A stretch of 50,050 nucleotides of DNA from JAIQFL01 sp035295745. GTDB lineage: Bacteria > Acidobacteriota > Terriglobia > Bryobacterales > Bryobacteraceae. The DNA lies in NCBI GenBank assembly GCA_035295745.1, contig DATGIL010000087.1, positions 1-50,050 of the forward strand, in the 5' to 3' direction. The notes under the pieces are model-generated. The model was not told the origin of the DNA, did no database searches, and worked only from the letters and a program-made list of their open reading frames with translations. How positions within the stretch are numbered: position 1 is the first letter of the stretch; every line of letters begins with the position of its first letter. Made by a program: the position numbers and the translations under genes. Positions 1-8,637 of the stretch are shown piece by piece.

Positions 1-2103
1 CAATCCGGTCTACGTGCCCTGCGGCTTTCGCCAGGCCCTCAAAATATGCCGCAAAGCGTTTCTGCTGTGGGCCTGGCGCAGAGGTTTTGCCCACGAGAAC
101 AATTCTACATCAAAATGCTATTTTATAACACAGTAGTACTAATCGGCAGCCCGAAAAGCGGCGGAGACAGCGCCAAACTACCCGTTAAGGGCGACACACT
201 GGAGTTATACGATTGGGGCCGCTACGATTTTTCCAAGGCGCACCCCGGCACCCGCGAACCCGGCGCGCGTGTCTGCACGTGGCACTACCAAAACGATCCG
301 AACAAGTCCTACCTGGAACTGGGGGGCATGCGTTACTCGGACTGGGATAGCAAGGCCAAGGACGCGAACGGCGGACTCGCCACCGGCCACCGGGTGGTCA
401 CCACGGTGATTGAAGAACTGGGCTTGACGAAGTATTCCGTCCCTTTTAACGAATCGACCAACCCCCTGTTTTATCTGCGCACGAAGAATATGTATCTCAA
501 CGACTTTTCTTCGAGCAACCCGGCACCCTATCACGTGAATCAGTATGGAGCGGCGTCTCAGCCGGACCAGGGTTTTTCCATTGTGGAGAACATCGCCGTT
601 ACCGCCACCTCGGGTCCGCAGACGCGAGCCGAGTGGGACGCGTTCTATCAGCATGGACGCATCGCGGCCGATCTGCCAGAGTCGTCGGTATTTCAAAAAG
701 GGGAATTGCTGAAGGACATCGGGTATTGGAACCTGATGTACGATCAACTGGGATCGGAAGGCTACAACTATTCGGCGGACGGCAACGGCTACACGTCAAA
801 CGTCATCAACTGGAATTCCGCGGTTGCCTTCGAGGCCAACAACGAGTTCACGCCAGGCACGCAGTACAAGACCCTCACGACCGGTTATTCGGGCATGTTC
901 ACGGCGCTGTTCGATGAAATCGTCAGACTGGCCACCCACAAGGGCATCGAGTTCGCATACTACCCCAACACCCGGCTCCATTCCATCGTGCAGAAGGACC
1001 ATAAGATCCATTACACATATGCCACGCGCGAGGAACGATGGCATCCCGCGGGGTCGCGTACGGCGGATGCCGCTTGGCTGGCCATGCCGCGTCACGCGCT
1101 CGAACTGGTCGCCCAGGCGACGCGCTACCAGAGGACCGGCGGGCTGGATGTCCTGAACGACCAGAAAGTCCGCTTGTATCTCGAAGCCGCGATCATGCAG
1201 CCTTCGTATAAGGTGGGAATGTTTTTTGGAACCGCCTGGTGGGCGAAGGCGACGTATGCGCCGGCACTGACAGGGTATGTAGTCACGACGGACGTCATCT
1301 CCCAATTGCGGCGGGAGGGCTTCCCGGAAAGCTACCTGAAGGCTCTGGAGAAGATCGCGGGAACGCCCTACGCTTCCGCAACAGGTCTGATTGCGGACGT
1401 GCAGCAATTGATTCAGGAGCGGCTGACCATCAAGCAGGAAGACCAGTTGACAGCGGCGGCGACGCGCAACACCATCGGGCCGAGCGTCACCGACACGCCG
1501 ATCCGCCAGGTGGTTTACTTTGGAAACAACGCGCAGGATCAGAGTGGCGAGCCGATCTATGGAATTCTCGCCAGCTACGACGACGAGACCTTCACCACCT
1601 TCTGGCAGGAACTGGAGTTAGGGCCAAACGAGCAGCGCCATATTCCGATATCGGAGGACGACCAGCCGCTGAAGGGGCCGCGGAAAGTCCCGGCGAAGAT
1701 GGTGAAGATGCTCCGGAAGCAATTGGCCGAGATTCATTACGGGCCGGGTTCGGACTACAGCATGGTGCCCGAACCGAAGGATGCGGCCTACATCGACTGG
1801 TCATTGCCGCCGTTCAACGCGGGGTATCACGCCTGGGCTGCACATTATGACATTGCCGACGTGCAGCAGAAGATCCGCAAACCGTCACAGATGATCTCCG
1901 GCGCGGACGCCAATATCTTTATCGTGGGAGAAGCCTATTCCAACGATCAGGCATGGGTGGAAGGGGCTTATTGTACTGCCGAGTCCGTGCTGAACGACTT
2001 CTTTGGCGTCCAGCCCATCATCGACGACACCCACTATCCTTTCATTTGCCGAGTGGTCAAGAAGGCGGAGCCTCTGGTGAAAACTGCGGGTGCCGCGGAG
2101 TAA
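1..2103 (+). CDS. Flavin amine-oxidase-like protein, 5' end outside window
   Basis: The reading frame is open from base 1, so the gene very likely starts upstream; the ATG at 46 is only the first in-window start. The C-terminus carries GEAYSNDQAWVEGA (about 1936-1977), matching the FAD-contacting GE..GW.EGA segment of flavin amine oxidases such as L-amino-acid oxidases. An N-proximal RVCTWHY and LELGGMR (near 270-333) match the substrate-side RxGGR/GxMR region. The family oxidises amines or amino acids with FAD. The N-terminal GxGxxG dinucleotide motif expected before these elements is not visible in the in-window part; the nearest candidate, VVLIGSPKSGG, is a poor match. It therefore lies upstream or has degenerated. 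Substrate unknown. A strong hairpin follows the stop. Confidence 0.6.
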   Translation, partial: QSGLRALRLSPGPQNMPQSVSAVGLAQRFCPREQFYIKMLFYNTVVLIGSPKSGGDSAKLPVKGDTLELYDWGRYDFSKAHPGTREPGARVCTWHYQNDPNKSYLELGGMRYSDWDSKAKDANGGLATGHRVVTTVIEELGLTKYSVPFNESTNPLFYLRTKNMYLNDFSSSNPAPYHVNQYGAASQPDQGFSIVENIAVTATSGPQTRAEWDAFYQHGRIAADLPESSVFQKGELLKDIGYWNLMYDQLGSEGYNYSADGNGYTSNVINWNSAVAFEANNEFTPGTQYKTLTTGYSGMFTALFDEIVRLATHKGIEFAYYPNTRLHSIVQKDHKIHYTYATREERWHPAGSRTADAAWLAMPRHALELVAQATRYQRTGGLDVLNDQKVRLYLEAAIMQPSYKVGMFFGTAWWAKATYAPALTGYVVTTDVISQLRREGFPESYLKALEKIAGTPYASATGLIADVQQLIQERLTIKQEDQLTAAATRNTIGPSVTDTPIRQVVYFGNNAQDQSGEPIYGILASYDDETFTTFWQELELGPNEQRHIPISEDDQPLKGPRKVPAKMVKMLRKQLAEIHYGPGSDYSMVPEPKDAAYIDWSLPPFNAGYHAWAAHYDIADVQQKIRKPSQMISGADANIFIVGEAYSNDQAWVEGAYCTAESVLNDFFGVQPIIDDTHYPFICRVVKKAEPLVKTAGAAE

Positions 2104-2123
2104 TCTCAAGCGCCATCATCGCG

Positions 2124-2158
2124 CGGCACTTTGCCTGAACACATCAGGCAAGGTGCCG
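2124..2158 (+). terminator. Hairpin after the amine-oxidase gene
   Basis: A 15-bp stem (2124-2138 with 2144-2158, one G-T wobble) closes a 5-nt ACACA loop 20 bases after the stop codon at 2103. No T-run follows on either strand, so it is a strong RNA hairpin but not a classical intrinsic terminator. It could equally protect the mRNA 3' end. Confidence 0.5.
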
Positions 2159-2656
2159 TATCGGAGGCGGCCTCATTGTGACTGTCGGGCCGCACTCGAT
2201 CGATTCTTCTTGGCGACGAAGATGGTGGTTTTGCATTCTGGATCGCGCACATAAACGCCTGGATGCCTCGTGCAGGCCAGCGGAGCCCGACCGAACGGTG
2301 TAATAGAGGGGCTGGATCTGGTTCGGACCTATGATCCGGCGGAAACGGATCACACCTGCTATTTGGGAAGCGCTGAGGATCTGGGCGGCGTTAACTTTTG
2401 GGACGGTTTAGAAAAAACTTCAGACAATCTCTGTCGTTTACGACGCTGATCGACTCCCAGCCTTGCTCTCCGAACCCTTCAAGGATTTCTTCGAAGTTGC
2501 CGAGCTTTTCACTGAACCATTCGTATTCCGACTTTTGCGTAGCGAGATCAGTCTATATCAACGGTTGCCGGCTCACCGGCTTCAGAGGAGAGGCTGTATG
2601 AACGTGGTCGATCGTGCTGGACACCGGTCCGCGACCCAGGCTTACAATTGTGCTAA
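2159..2656. other. Gene-poor stretch with a possible gene remnant
   Basis: No convincing gene. On the plus strand about 2280-2448 reads without stops and includes TYDPAETDHTCYLG and GGVNFWDGLE, which have protein-like composition, but there is no start codon, ribosome site or recognisable family. It may be a decayed gene end. The remainder shows nothing I can name. Confidence 0.35.
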
Positions 2657-3478
2657 ATGACCAATCAAGAGATCTCCTACAATGTCTCCGGTCGTGTCGC
2701 CACTCTCACGCTGAACCGCCCGGACAAGCTCAACGCATGGACCCGTAACATGGAAGCCGAGGTCCGGCAGACCATCGCAGAAGCCGCTGCGGACGACAGG
2801 GTGCGCGTCATCGTGATCACGGGTGCGGGACGGGGATTCTGCGCCGGCGCCGACATGAGCCTGCTGCAGAGCGTTGCCGAACGAGGTACGCATCCTTTGC
2901 CCGATTCCGTCGACAGCCGCACCGGTGGTGACGGTGTCCGCGACGATTTCCAGCGCCAATACTCCTACTTCCCCGCCGTTCCCAAACCCATCATCGCCGC
3001 TATCAACGGTCCCGCCGTAGGACTGGGCCTGGTGATCGCCATGTTCTGCGATCTGCGGATCGCCTCCGAGGAAGCGAAGTTCGGCACCGCGTTCGCCAGG
3101 CGCGGACTGATCGCTGAGTATGGGCTCGCCTGGCTGCTGCCGCGCGTAATCGGGCACGCCAACGCGATGGATCTGCTGCTGTCCGCCCGCATTCTCGATG
3201 CAAAAGAGGCGCTGCGTATCGGACTGGTCAATCAAGTCCTCCCCCACGATCGATTCATCGACGGAGTCTACGGGTATGCCAACGAGCTCGCCGAGAAGGT
3301 CAGCCCTCGCTCGCTGCGAGTCATCAAACAGCAAGTCTATGACGCGATGTTCCAGACGCTGGGGCAAGCGCTCGATACGGCCACCCTGGAGATGCGCGCG
3401 AGTCTCCAATGTGACGATTTCAAGGAAGGCGTCGCCTACTTCCTGGAGAAGCGCGCACCCGCATTTACAGGCCGTTGA
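2657..3478 (+). CDS. Enoyl-CoA hydratase/isomerase (crotonase) family
   Basis: A 273-residue crotonase-fold protein, the usual length for the family, acting on CoA thioesters in the cytoplasm. The first oxyanion-hole segment is GRGFCAGADM (59-68); the second is AINGPAVGLGLVIAMFCDLRIA (115-136). The canonical first catalytic Glu of rat enoyl-CoA hydratase (in GGGxELAMMCD) is replaced by Val here (GLGLVIAMFCD). The second Glu position appears kept as E154 (LIAEYGLAW). With one acidic residue an isomerase or other crotonase reaction is at least as likely as simple hydration. It stands alone, head-on to the secreted-protein gene that follows. Confidence 0.9.
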   Translation: MTNQEISYNVSGRVATLTLNRPDKLNAWTRNMEAEVRQTIAEAAADDRVRVIVITGAGRGFCAGADMSLLQSVAERGTHPLPDSVDSRTGGDGVRDDFQRQYSYFPAVPKPIIAAINGPAVGLGLVIAMFCDLRIASEEAKFGTAFARRGLIAEYGLAWLLPRVIGHANAMDLLLSARILDAKEALRIGLVNQVLPHDRFIDGVYGYANELAEKVSPRSLRVIKQQVYDAMFQTLGQALDTATLEMRASLQCDDFKEGVAYFLEKRAPAFTGR

Positions 3479-3483
3479 GCAAA

Positions 3484-3502
3484 GGGGAAGGCTCGCTTCC
3501 CC
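3484..3502 (-). terminator. Hairpin between convergent genes
   Basis: A 7-bp GC-rich stem (GGGGAAG 3484-3490, CTTCCCC 3496-3502, 5-nt loop) lies between the convergent stops at 3478 and 3521. Read on the minus strand it is followed by TTT, so it fits a weak intrinsic terminator for the minus-strand gene better than for the crotonase gene. Confidence 0.5.
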
Positions 3503-3520
3503 CATGCCTGTCTGCTTCGG

Positions 3521-3976
3521 CTACGACATCGAGGCGAAGATGCCGGTAAGCACCACCGTGGCGCCGTTCGAGAAGGTCACCATGTCTCCCGCCTGAACGG
3601 CAGGCACTATCGCACCGTTTTGCGACTCGAGTTCCAGTTCGCCGAATCCGGTGGCCGATAGGGTTATGGTTCCGGCAGTGGTAGAAGCGCCCGCATGCAC
3701 TATCGCCACCGTTAACACGTTCGCGGCGGGAAGATTGACGTTCTCCACCTCCACATTCAAGCGAGCGCGGCCCTTGTCGTCCATCCGAAAATCGGCGGAC
3801 CCTTCGGGCGTTTTGTTTTGGATCGCGGGACCGGAGAGTTTCGCCCGTAAACGAACTTCTCCGTTGTTGTTATTGTTGACTCCGTTTTTTCCGCCATCGT
3901 CAGCCACGGCGAAGGTGGCGGTAAGCGCCACTGCCGCGAGCACCAGAAACTTCTGAAAGCGCGTTGTTGTTTGCAT
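3521..3976 (-). CDS. Small secreted protein, function unknown
   Basis: 151 residues with a clear Sec signal peptide (charged start, hydrophobic LVLAAVALTATFAV, likely cleavage after AVA near 25). The mature part opens with an acidic, Asn-rich linker including five Asn in a row (34-38). It continues with beta-rich sequence, alternating RLRAKLSG, RLNVEVENV and TITLSATGFGELELES, ending in a short hydrophobic strand. This suggests an all-beta extracellular domain. No cysteines and no recognisable catalytic motif. A GGTAGGA-like ribosome site precedes the ATG. It is the downstream neighbour of the thiamine-diphosphate enzyme on the same strand, 174 bases away, so co-transcription is possible. I do not recognise the family. 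Confidence 0.7.
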   Translation of the reverse strand: MQTTTRFQKFLVLAAVALTATFAVADDGGKNGVNNNNNGEVRLRAKLSGPAIQNKTPEGSADFRMDDKGRARLNVEVENVNLPAANVLTVAIVHAGASTTAGTITLSATGFGELELESQNGAIVPAVQAGDMVTFSNGATVVLTGIFASMS

Positions 3977-4150
3977 GTTCCTACCTTTGAGGCACCGGTT
4001 CTATTTTGGGTTTACCTGGTTCCGGTCTCCTCGTGCGGTGAGACTGGTTGGAATGCGTCAGGGAACAGGAAGTTACCGAAAGGAAGACACGAACTGCGAA
4101 GGTGTTTGCATTTGTTGCGGTTCGACCATCTAAGCTAAGATTGCGCGATT

Positions 4151-5701
4151 TCAGGCGGTCAGGAGAGCTTCGATCAATCGCGGTCCACGCTCTTCCATGG
4201 CGGCACGAAACTGCGCGTCGAATTCGGCGCCAGTGGTAGCCCGGCTCGCCGGCATGCCCATTCCGTTCGCCAACTGAACCCAGTCGAGCGGTGGCCGCGA
4301 GATATCGATCGCATCGTATGCCGCGCCGCGTGCGAGCGAAGCGCCCGTCCGCCGCATCTCGATTTCGAGAATCTGGTATCGCCGATTGGCGAAGATCACC
4401 GTTACCACGTCGAGATTCTCGCGGACCATCGTCCACAGGGCCTGCAGCGTGTACATCCCGCTTCCGTCCGCCTCCAGCGCCACCACCTTGCGATCGGGCA
4501 AGGCACAAGCAGCACCGAGAGCCACCGGCAATCCCTGACCGATGGAGCCGCCCGTCACCGGCAGCCGATCGTGCGGTGCAGCGTGCACCAGATGCGGCAC
4601 TACTACCGCGCCGGCGGACACCATTTCGTCCGCGAGGATGGCTCCCTCAGGCAAACGAAGTACCAAGGTCGCTGCGACTGAGTCCAGCGTTAGCGGTCCG
4701 GCTGCAGGCGTCGCCACGGCAGCCGGCGGTGAAAGCGGTATCGCGCATTTCTGCGCTCCGCATGCGTCCTGGAGTGCTTCGAGCGCGCCGGTGCCATCTT
4801 CACTGCGCTCGGCGAGCACGGAAACGGTACTGCTCTCCGGCAACAGATAACTCGGCGTGTTTGGATATCCGAAGAAAGAGACGGGGGCCTGCGTCTCCAC
4901 CAGAATCAGGTTCCGCACCTCGGCGAGCACGGCCAGCGCCGGCTCCGGAAAGTAAGGAACGGTCACCGGCTGAAATCTGCCGCGGCCCGAAGAGATCCTC
5001 TGGGCGTTGCGATCGGCCAGAACACGCACTCCGGTACGCGCCGCCAGCCTGCCCGCGGCGGCGAGGGCGCGTTCGTTGATAGTGGTGCCACCCAGCAGCA
5101 ACGCCGTCCCCGGCAGTTGCGCCAAACGGGCGGCCTCCTCGATCCTCTCTGCCGGAGGCATGGCACGCTTCGCCGCCGTGATCACCGGGACACGCGCATT
5201 TGTGTCCGACCACGAGAGATCCGCAGGCACGATCAGTGTGGACACATGCCCAGGTGGCGCGATCGCTGCCTGGATCGTCTCCGCGGTCGCGTGGGCCACG
5301 TCCGCTGCGTCCTTCGCCACGCGCACGTAGCTGGACACCGTCCGCGCAAAGGCCTCGATATCCGCGGTCAGGGGAGCGTCATAGCGTAAGTGCGTGGTCG
5401 AGTGCTCTCCCACGATATTGACGACGGGCGTCCTCGCCTTGCGTGCGTTGTGCAGATTCGAGAGCGCGTTGGCGAGACCGGGGCCAAGGTGGAGGAGGGT
5501 CGCCGCGGGTGTGCCGCGCATGCGCCCATATCCATCGGCCGCACCGGAGCAGACGCCTTCCACCAGGCAGAGCACACCCCGGACTGCAGGCACGCGTTCC
5601 AGGGCCGCCACAAAGTGCATCTCCGAGGTCCCCGGGTTCATGAAACAAGTATCAATTCCGTTAGCTGCCAGGGTTCGCAGCAGGCACTCAGCACCGGTCA
5701 T
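4151..5701 (-). CDS. Thiamine-diphosphate enzyme, acetolactate synthase/benzoylformate decarboxylase type
   Basis: 516 residues from the ATG at 5701, preferred over the in-frame ATG at 5734 because GGGGAAGGA sits 9 bases before it and because homologues characteristically begin at MTGAE. N-terminal pyrimidine-binding domain with NPGTSEMHF and E49 in LVEGVCSGAADGYGRM, the conserved Glu that activates the cofactor. A central domain follows, then a C-terminal diphosphate-binding domain with the G/ADGSG motif (VALEADGSGMYTLQALW) and VIFANRRY in place of the usual NN.GY. The family makes or breaks C-C bonds next to a carbonyl; members annotated as acetolactate synthase large subunit often lack the small subunit, and none is present here. 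The reaction is probably decarboxylation or carboligation of a 2-oxo acid, not branched-chain biosynthesis. Confidence 0.88.
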   Translation of the reverse strand: MTGAECLLRTLAANGIDTCFMNPGTSEMHFVAALERVPAVRGVLCLVEGVCSGAADGYGRMRGTPAATLLHLGPGLANALSNLHNARKARTPVVNIVGEHSTTHLRYDAPLTADIEAFARTVSSYVRVAKDAADVAHATAETIQAAIAPPGHVSTLIVPADLSWSDTNARVPVITAAKRAMPPAERIEEAARLAQLPGTALLLGGTTINERALAAAGRLAARTGVRVLADRNAQRISSGRGRFQPVTVPYFPEPALAVLAEVRNLILVETQAPVSFFGYPNTPSYLLPESSTVSVLAERSEDGTGALEALQDACGAQKCAIPLSPPAAVATPAAGPLTLDSVAATLVLRLPEGAILADEMVSAGAVVVPHLVHAAPHDRLPVTGGSIGQGLPVALGAACALPDRKVVALEADGSGMYTLQALWTMVRENLDVVTVIFANRRYQILEIEMRRTGASLARGAAYDAIDISRPPLDWVQLANGMGMPASRATTGAEFDAQFRAAMEERGPRLIEALLTA

Positions 5702-5800
5702 GCGCGTTTGTCCTTCCCCACACGCTTCCTGCATATCTCACCGGAAAGAAGGGTACCACGGGTATAGCGACCTACCGAACGTGTGGTAGGATAATTCGCC

Positions 5801-7108
5801 ATGAACAGGACTACGGGTTCCACGACCGCACTCGCCGTTCTGGTGGCTGTCAACGTCCTGAATTTCTACGACCGGCACGTTCTCGGCGCACTCACGGAAC
5901 CGCTTCGCAAGGAGTTTCATTTAAACGACTCACAAGTCGGACTGCTCGGCTCGGCGTTCATCTGGCTTTACGCATTGGTCGGGTTGCCCCTGGGAAGGGT
6001 GGCCGACCGCTGGAGCCGGCGGCAACTGCTGGCGTGCGGCATGCTCGTATGGAGCGCCCTCACCGCTGTAGCCGCGGCAGCCACCAACTATACCATGCTC
6101 CTGTTTTCACGGCTGGGATTCGCGGTGGGCGAAGCCGTGGTGGCGCCGGCGGCCACCAGTTGGATCGGCGACCTGTTCCCAGCCCATGCGCGCTCCCGTC
6201 CGCTGGCGCTCTTCATGCTCGGAGTTCCCGTGGGCGGCGCGTTGAGTTATTTCTTCAGTGGACCCGTAGCGCAGGCTTACGGGTGGAGGACGGCGATGGT
6301 GCTCGCCTCTGTCCCCGCCATCGTGCTGATCCCGATCCTGCTCCGCCTGTACGAGCCGGTTCGCGGCGCCGCCGAACTGCATCGCGAGAATCTGGAGAAG
6401 GGCTCGATGGCGGCGATCCTCAAGATCCCGACCATGTGGTGGATTATCGCCTCGGGTGCCCTGTTAAATTTCAATATGTACGCGATCGGCACTTTCCTGC
6501 CGGCGTTTCTCAGCCGCATTCATGGCCTTAGCCTGGCACGCTCGGGCATCGCTACAGGAATCGTCTTTGCTACCGGAGGAATCGCGGGAGGACTGCTGGC
6601 AGGGCGATTGGGCGACCGTGTCATCCATGACCGCGAAAATGGCAGGCTGCTCACCGCCGCCGCGATCGCGGCGATAGGAGCGCCCACTGGCTTTCTGGGC
6701 ATAGGAGCGGGCGATGTTTTTCTGGCCGTCGGGTTGATCACCGTGACCTACGGAACGTTGAATGCATATTACGGCCTGGTCTACTCGGCCATTCAGGACA
6801 TCGTACCGCCATCCCTGCGCGGAACGGCCATGGCGATTTATTTCATGGCGATGTATATGTGCGGCGCGTCCTTCGGGCCGCTGCTCACCGGCAAGCTCAG
6901 CGACATGATGGCGCATCGTGCGGCGGATGCCGCGGGATCCTCCGTGCTGACCGAAGCCTTCAAGGCGATTGGTCTCCAACAGGCCATGTTCGTCATGCCG
7001 GTGCTTTCGCTGCTGCTGGCCGTAGTGCTCTACTGCGGAGCGCAGACTATCCGCGCGGACATGCGGAGGCGCGATGCTCTGGTCGCCGCGAGCAACTATG
7101 CGGATTGA
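5801..7108 (+). CDS. MFS transporter, Spinster-like
   Basis: 435 residues, about 12 hydrophobic helices. The first helix carries NVLNFYDRHVLGALTEPLRKEF, the Asn/Asp-Arg signature of Spinster-type MFS proteins. The loop between helices 2 and 3 has the MFS motif GRVADRWSRRQ. Spinster-like members move organic solutes across the inner membrane by proton coupling. The gene's 3' end overlaps the MaoC gene by 11 bases and starts a plus-strand run through 11478, so it probably imports the compound the following CoA enzymes process. The substrate cannot be read from sequence. Confidence 0.9.
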   Translation: MNRTTGSTTALAVLVAVNVLNFYDRHVLGALTEPLRKEFHLNDSQVGLLGSAFIWLYALVGLPLGRVADRWSRRQLLACGMLVWSALTAVAAAATNYTMLLFSRLGFAVGEAVVAPAATSWIGDLFPAHARSRPLALFMLGVPVGGALSYFFSGPVAQAYGWRTAMVLASVPAIVLIPILLRLYEPVRGAAELHRENLEKGSMAAILKIPTMWWIIASGALLNFNMYAIGTFLPAFLSRIHGLSLARSGIATGIVFATGGIAGGLLAGRLGDRVIHDRENGRLLTAAAIAAIGAPTGFLGIGAGDVFLAVGLITVTYGTLNAYYGLVYSAIQDIVPPSLRGTAMAIYFMAMYMCGASFGPLLTGKLSDMMAHRAADAAGSSVLTEAFKAIGLQQAMFVMPVLSLLLAVVLYCGAQTIRADMRRRDALVAASNYAD

Positions 7109-7544
7109 CGAGGTCAGGGCGTCGATCGGCCACGAGGCAGGCGTCAGCGAGTGGTTTCCAGTCACGCAGGAACTCATCAGCCAGTTCGCCGCGATTACCG
7201 GCGACCCGCAGTGGATCCACGTGGACACCGAACGGGCTCTGCGCGAATCGCCGTTCGGCGCCACCATCGCGCATGGATTTCTAAGCGTGGCGCTACTGAG
7301 TAGGCTGGTAAGCCAGGCGGTCACGGTCGAAGCCGATTGCCAGATGCGCATCAACTACGGCTTCAACCGGCTGCGCTTTCCTGCCCCGGTTCGTTCCGGC
7401 AGCCGCGTGCGCGCGCATGTCACGCCGAATGCGGTTCGTGATGTCGAGGGCGGCACCGAAATCGCGTGGGGTGTGGTGATGGAGGTCGAGAATCAGGAGA
7501 AGCCCGCCCTGGCCGCCGATTGGCTGGTGCGGATCTATTTCTGA
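7098..7544 (+). CDS. MaoC-like hydratase/dehydratase
   Basis: 148-residue hot-dog protein from the ATG at 7098, inside the end of the transporter gene; the in-frame ATG at 7074 would add eight residues with no family match. The hydratase-2 motif is evident: ITGDPQWIHVDTERA followed by SPFGATIAHGFLSVALLSRL. The Asp and His correspond to the catalytic pair of R-specific enoyl-CoA hydratases. It hydrates or dehydrates a CoA (or ACP) thioester. Its place between a transporter and the kinase/dehydrogenase pair makes a role in catabolism of an imported acid likely; the CoA ligase such a pathway would need is not in this run. Confidence 0.88.
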   Translation: MRIDEVRASIGHEAGVSEWFPVTQELISQFAAITGDPQWIHVDTERALRESPFGATIAHGFLSVALLSRLVSQAVTVEADCQMRINYGFNRLRFPAPVRSGSRVRAHVTPNAVRDVEGGTEIAWGVVMEVENQEKPALAADWLVRIYF

Positions 7545-7552
7545 GGAGCACG

Positions 7553-8608
7553 ATGGCAGCGCGTTCTGAAACGATTGCGATGCGTCAGGGCGAGAGTCTT
7601 CCCCTGGAGACTCTTCGCGACTACCTGCGTGTGCGGATCGATGGGGCCGAGAACGGACTCGAGCTGGAGCAGTTCCCGAACGGCCACTCGAACCTGACTT
7701 ATCTGCTGCGCGCCGGCGGCCGCGAGTATGTGCTGCGCCGGCCTCCATTGGGTCCGGTAGCGCCCAAAGCTCACGACATGGTGCGCGAGTATCACGTGCT
7801 GCGCGCCGTACATCCCCACTTTCCGGAGGCTCCCCGGCCGCTTTTGGTATGCGAGGATCCCGCCATCCTGGGCGCCCCGTTCTTTGTCATGGAACGACGG
7901 AAAGGCGTGGTGCTGCGTGAGGAGATTCCTCAATCGATTGCCGGCACGCCGAACTACGCGGCGATGGTGAGCGAGGCTTTCCTGGACACCATGGTGAGGC
8001 TCCACGCCATCGACGTCACCAGCGGAGAGGTGAGTTCGCTGGGGAAGCCCGAAGGCTACGTGGAGCGGCAGGTTCGAGGGTGGTCGGATCGCTGGAAGCG
8101 TGCCGAGACCGAGACTGTCGCCGAATTGGACCAGGTAGTGGATTGGCTGGCCTCTCATATTCCGCGCGCTCAAGCGCCATCGCTGATACACAACGATTAC
8201 AAACTCGACAACGTGATGCTGAGCGCACCGGACCGGGTGGAGGCGGTGCTCGATTGGGAGATGACGACGATCGGCGACCCGCTCTCCGATCTCGGGTTGA
8301 CGCTCTGTTACTGGACGTGGGCGACGGCTCCGGACCTGCGCGTGGCGGGCATCCCCGCTCTGACTGCGGGCCCCGGATGGTACACGCGCGATCAACTGGT
8401 GGAACGTTACGAGCAACAGACCGGCCGCGACGTGGCGCACATCGGATACTACGAAGTGCTCGGCGTCTTTAAGCTGGCAGTGATCATCCAACAGATCTAC
8501 TGCCGTTTCCATCGCGGGCAGACACAGGATGTGCGCTTCGAGAATTTCGGAGCGCGGGCGAAGGCGCTGGCACGTCAGGCGGCGCGTCTGGCGGAACAAT
8601 ACGGGTAG
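7553..8608 (+). CDS. APH-type phosphotransferase, ACAD10/LvaA-like kinase
   Basis: 351 residues from the ATG at 7553, chosen because GAGGAG lies just upstream, right after the MaoC stop; an earlier in-frame start would extend into the MaoC coding region. Aminoglycoside-phosphotransferase fold: nucleotide-lobe SNLTYLLRAGGREYVLRRPP (46-65), catalytic H213-N-D215 with N220, and metal-binding D234 in LDWEMTTIGDPLSDLGL. Relatives fused to or beside acyl-CoA dehydrogenases (human ACAD10/11 N-terminus, Pseudomonas LvaA) phosphorylate the hydroxyl of 4-hydroxyacyl-CoAs so the phosphate can be eliminated. The dehydrogenase gene begins 29 bases later, so this role is the best inference. An antibiotic-resistance role is unlikely in this context. 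Confidence 0.88.
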   Translation: MAARSETIAMRQGESLPLETLRDYLRVRIDGAENGLELEQFPNGHSNLTYLLRAGGREYVLRRPPLGPVAPKAHDMVREYHVLRAVHPHFPEAPRPLLVCEDPAILGAPFFVMERRKGVVLREEIPQSIAGTPNYAAMVSEAFLDTMVRLHAIDVTSGEVSSLGKPEGYVERQVRGWSDRWKRAETETVAELDQVVDWLASHIPRAQAPSLIHNDYKLDNVMLSAPDRVEAVLDWEMTTIGDPLSDLGLTLCYWTWATAPDLRVAGIPALTAGPGWYTRDQLVERYEQQTGRDVAHIGYYEVLGVFKLAVIIQQIYCRFHRGQTQDVRFENFGARAKALARQAARLAEQYG

Positions 8609-8637
8609 CGCGACGATTGGGCGAGGATGGGAACGGA

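Noticed and set aside
2398..2660. Short plus-strand genes between the amine oxidase and the crotonase
   Set aside because: No ribosome sites, overlapping alternative frames and no family resemblance.
3981..4508. A 175-codon minus-strand gene overlapping the thiamine-diphosphate enzyme
   Set aside because: It lies in another frame of the strong gene, is Arg/Gly-rich and has no ribosome site.
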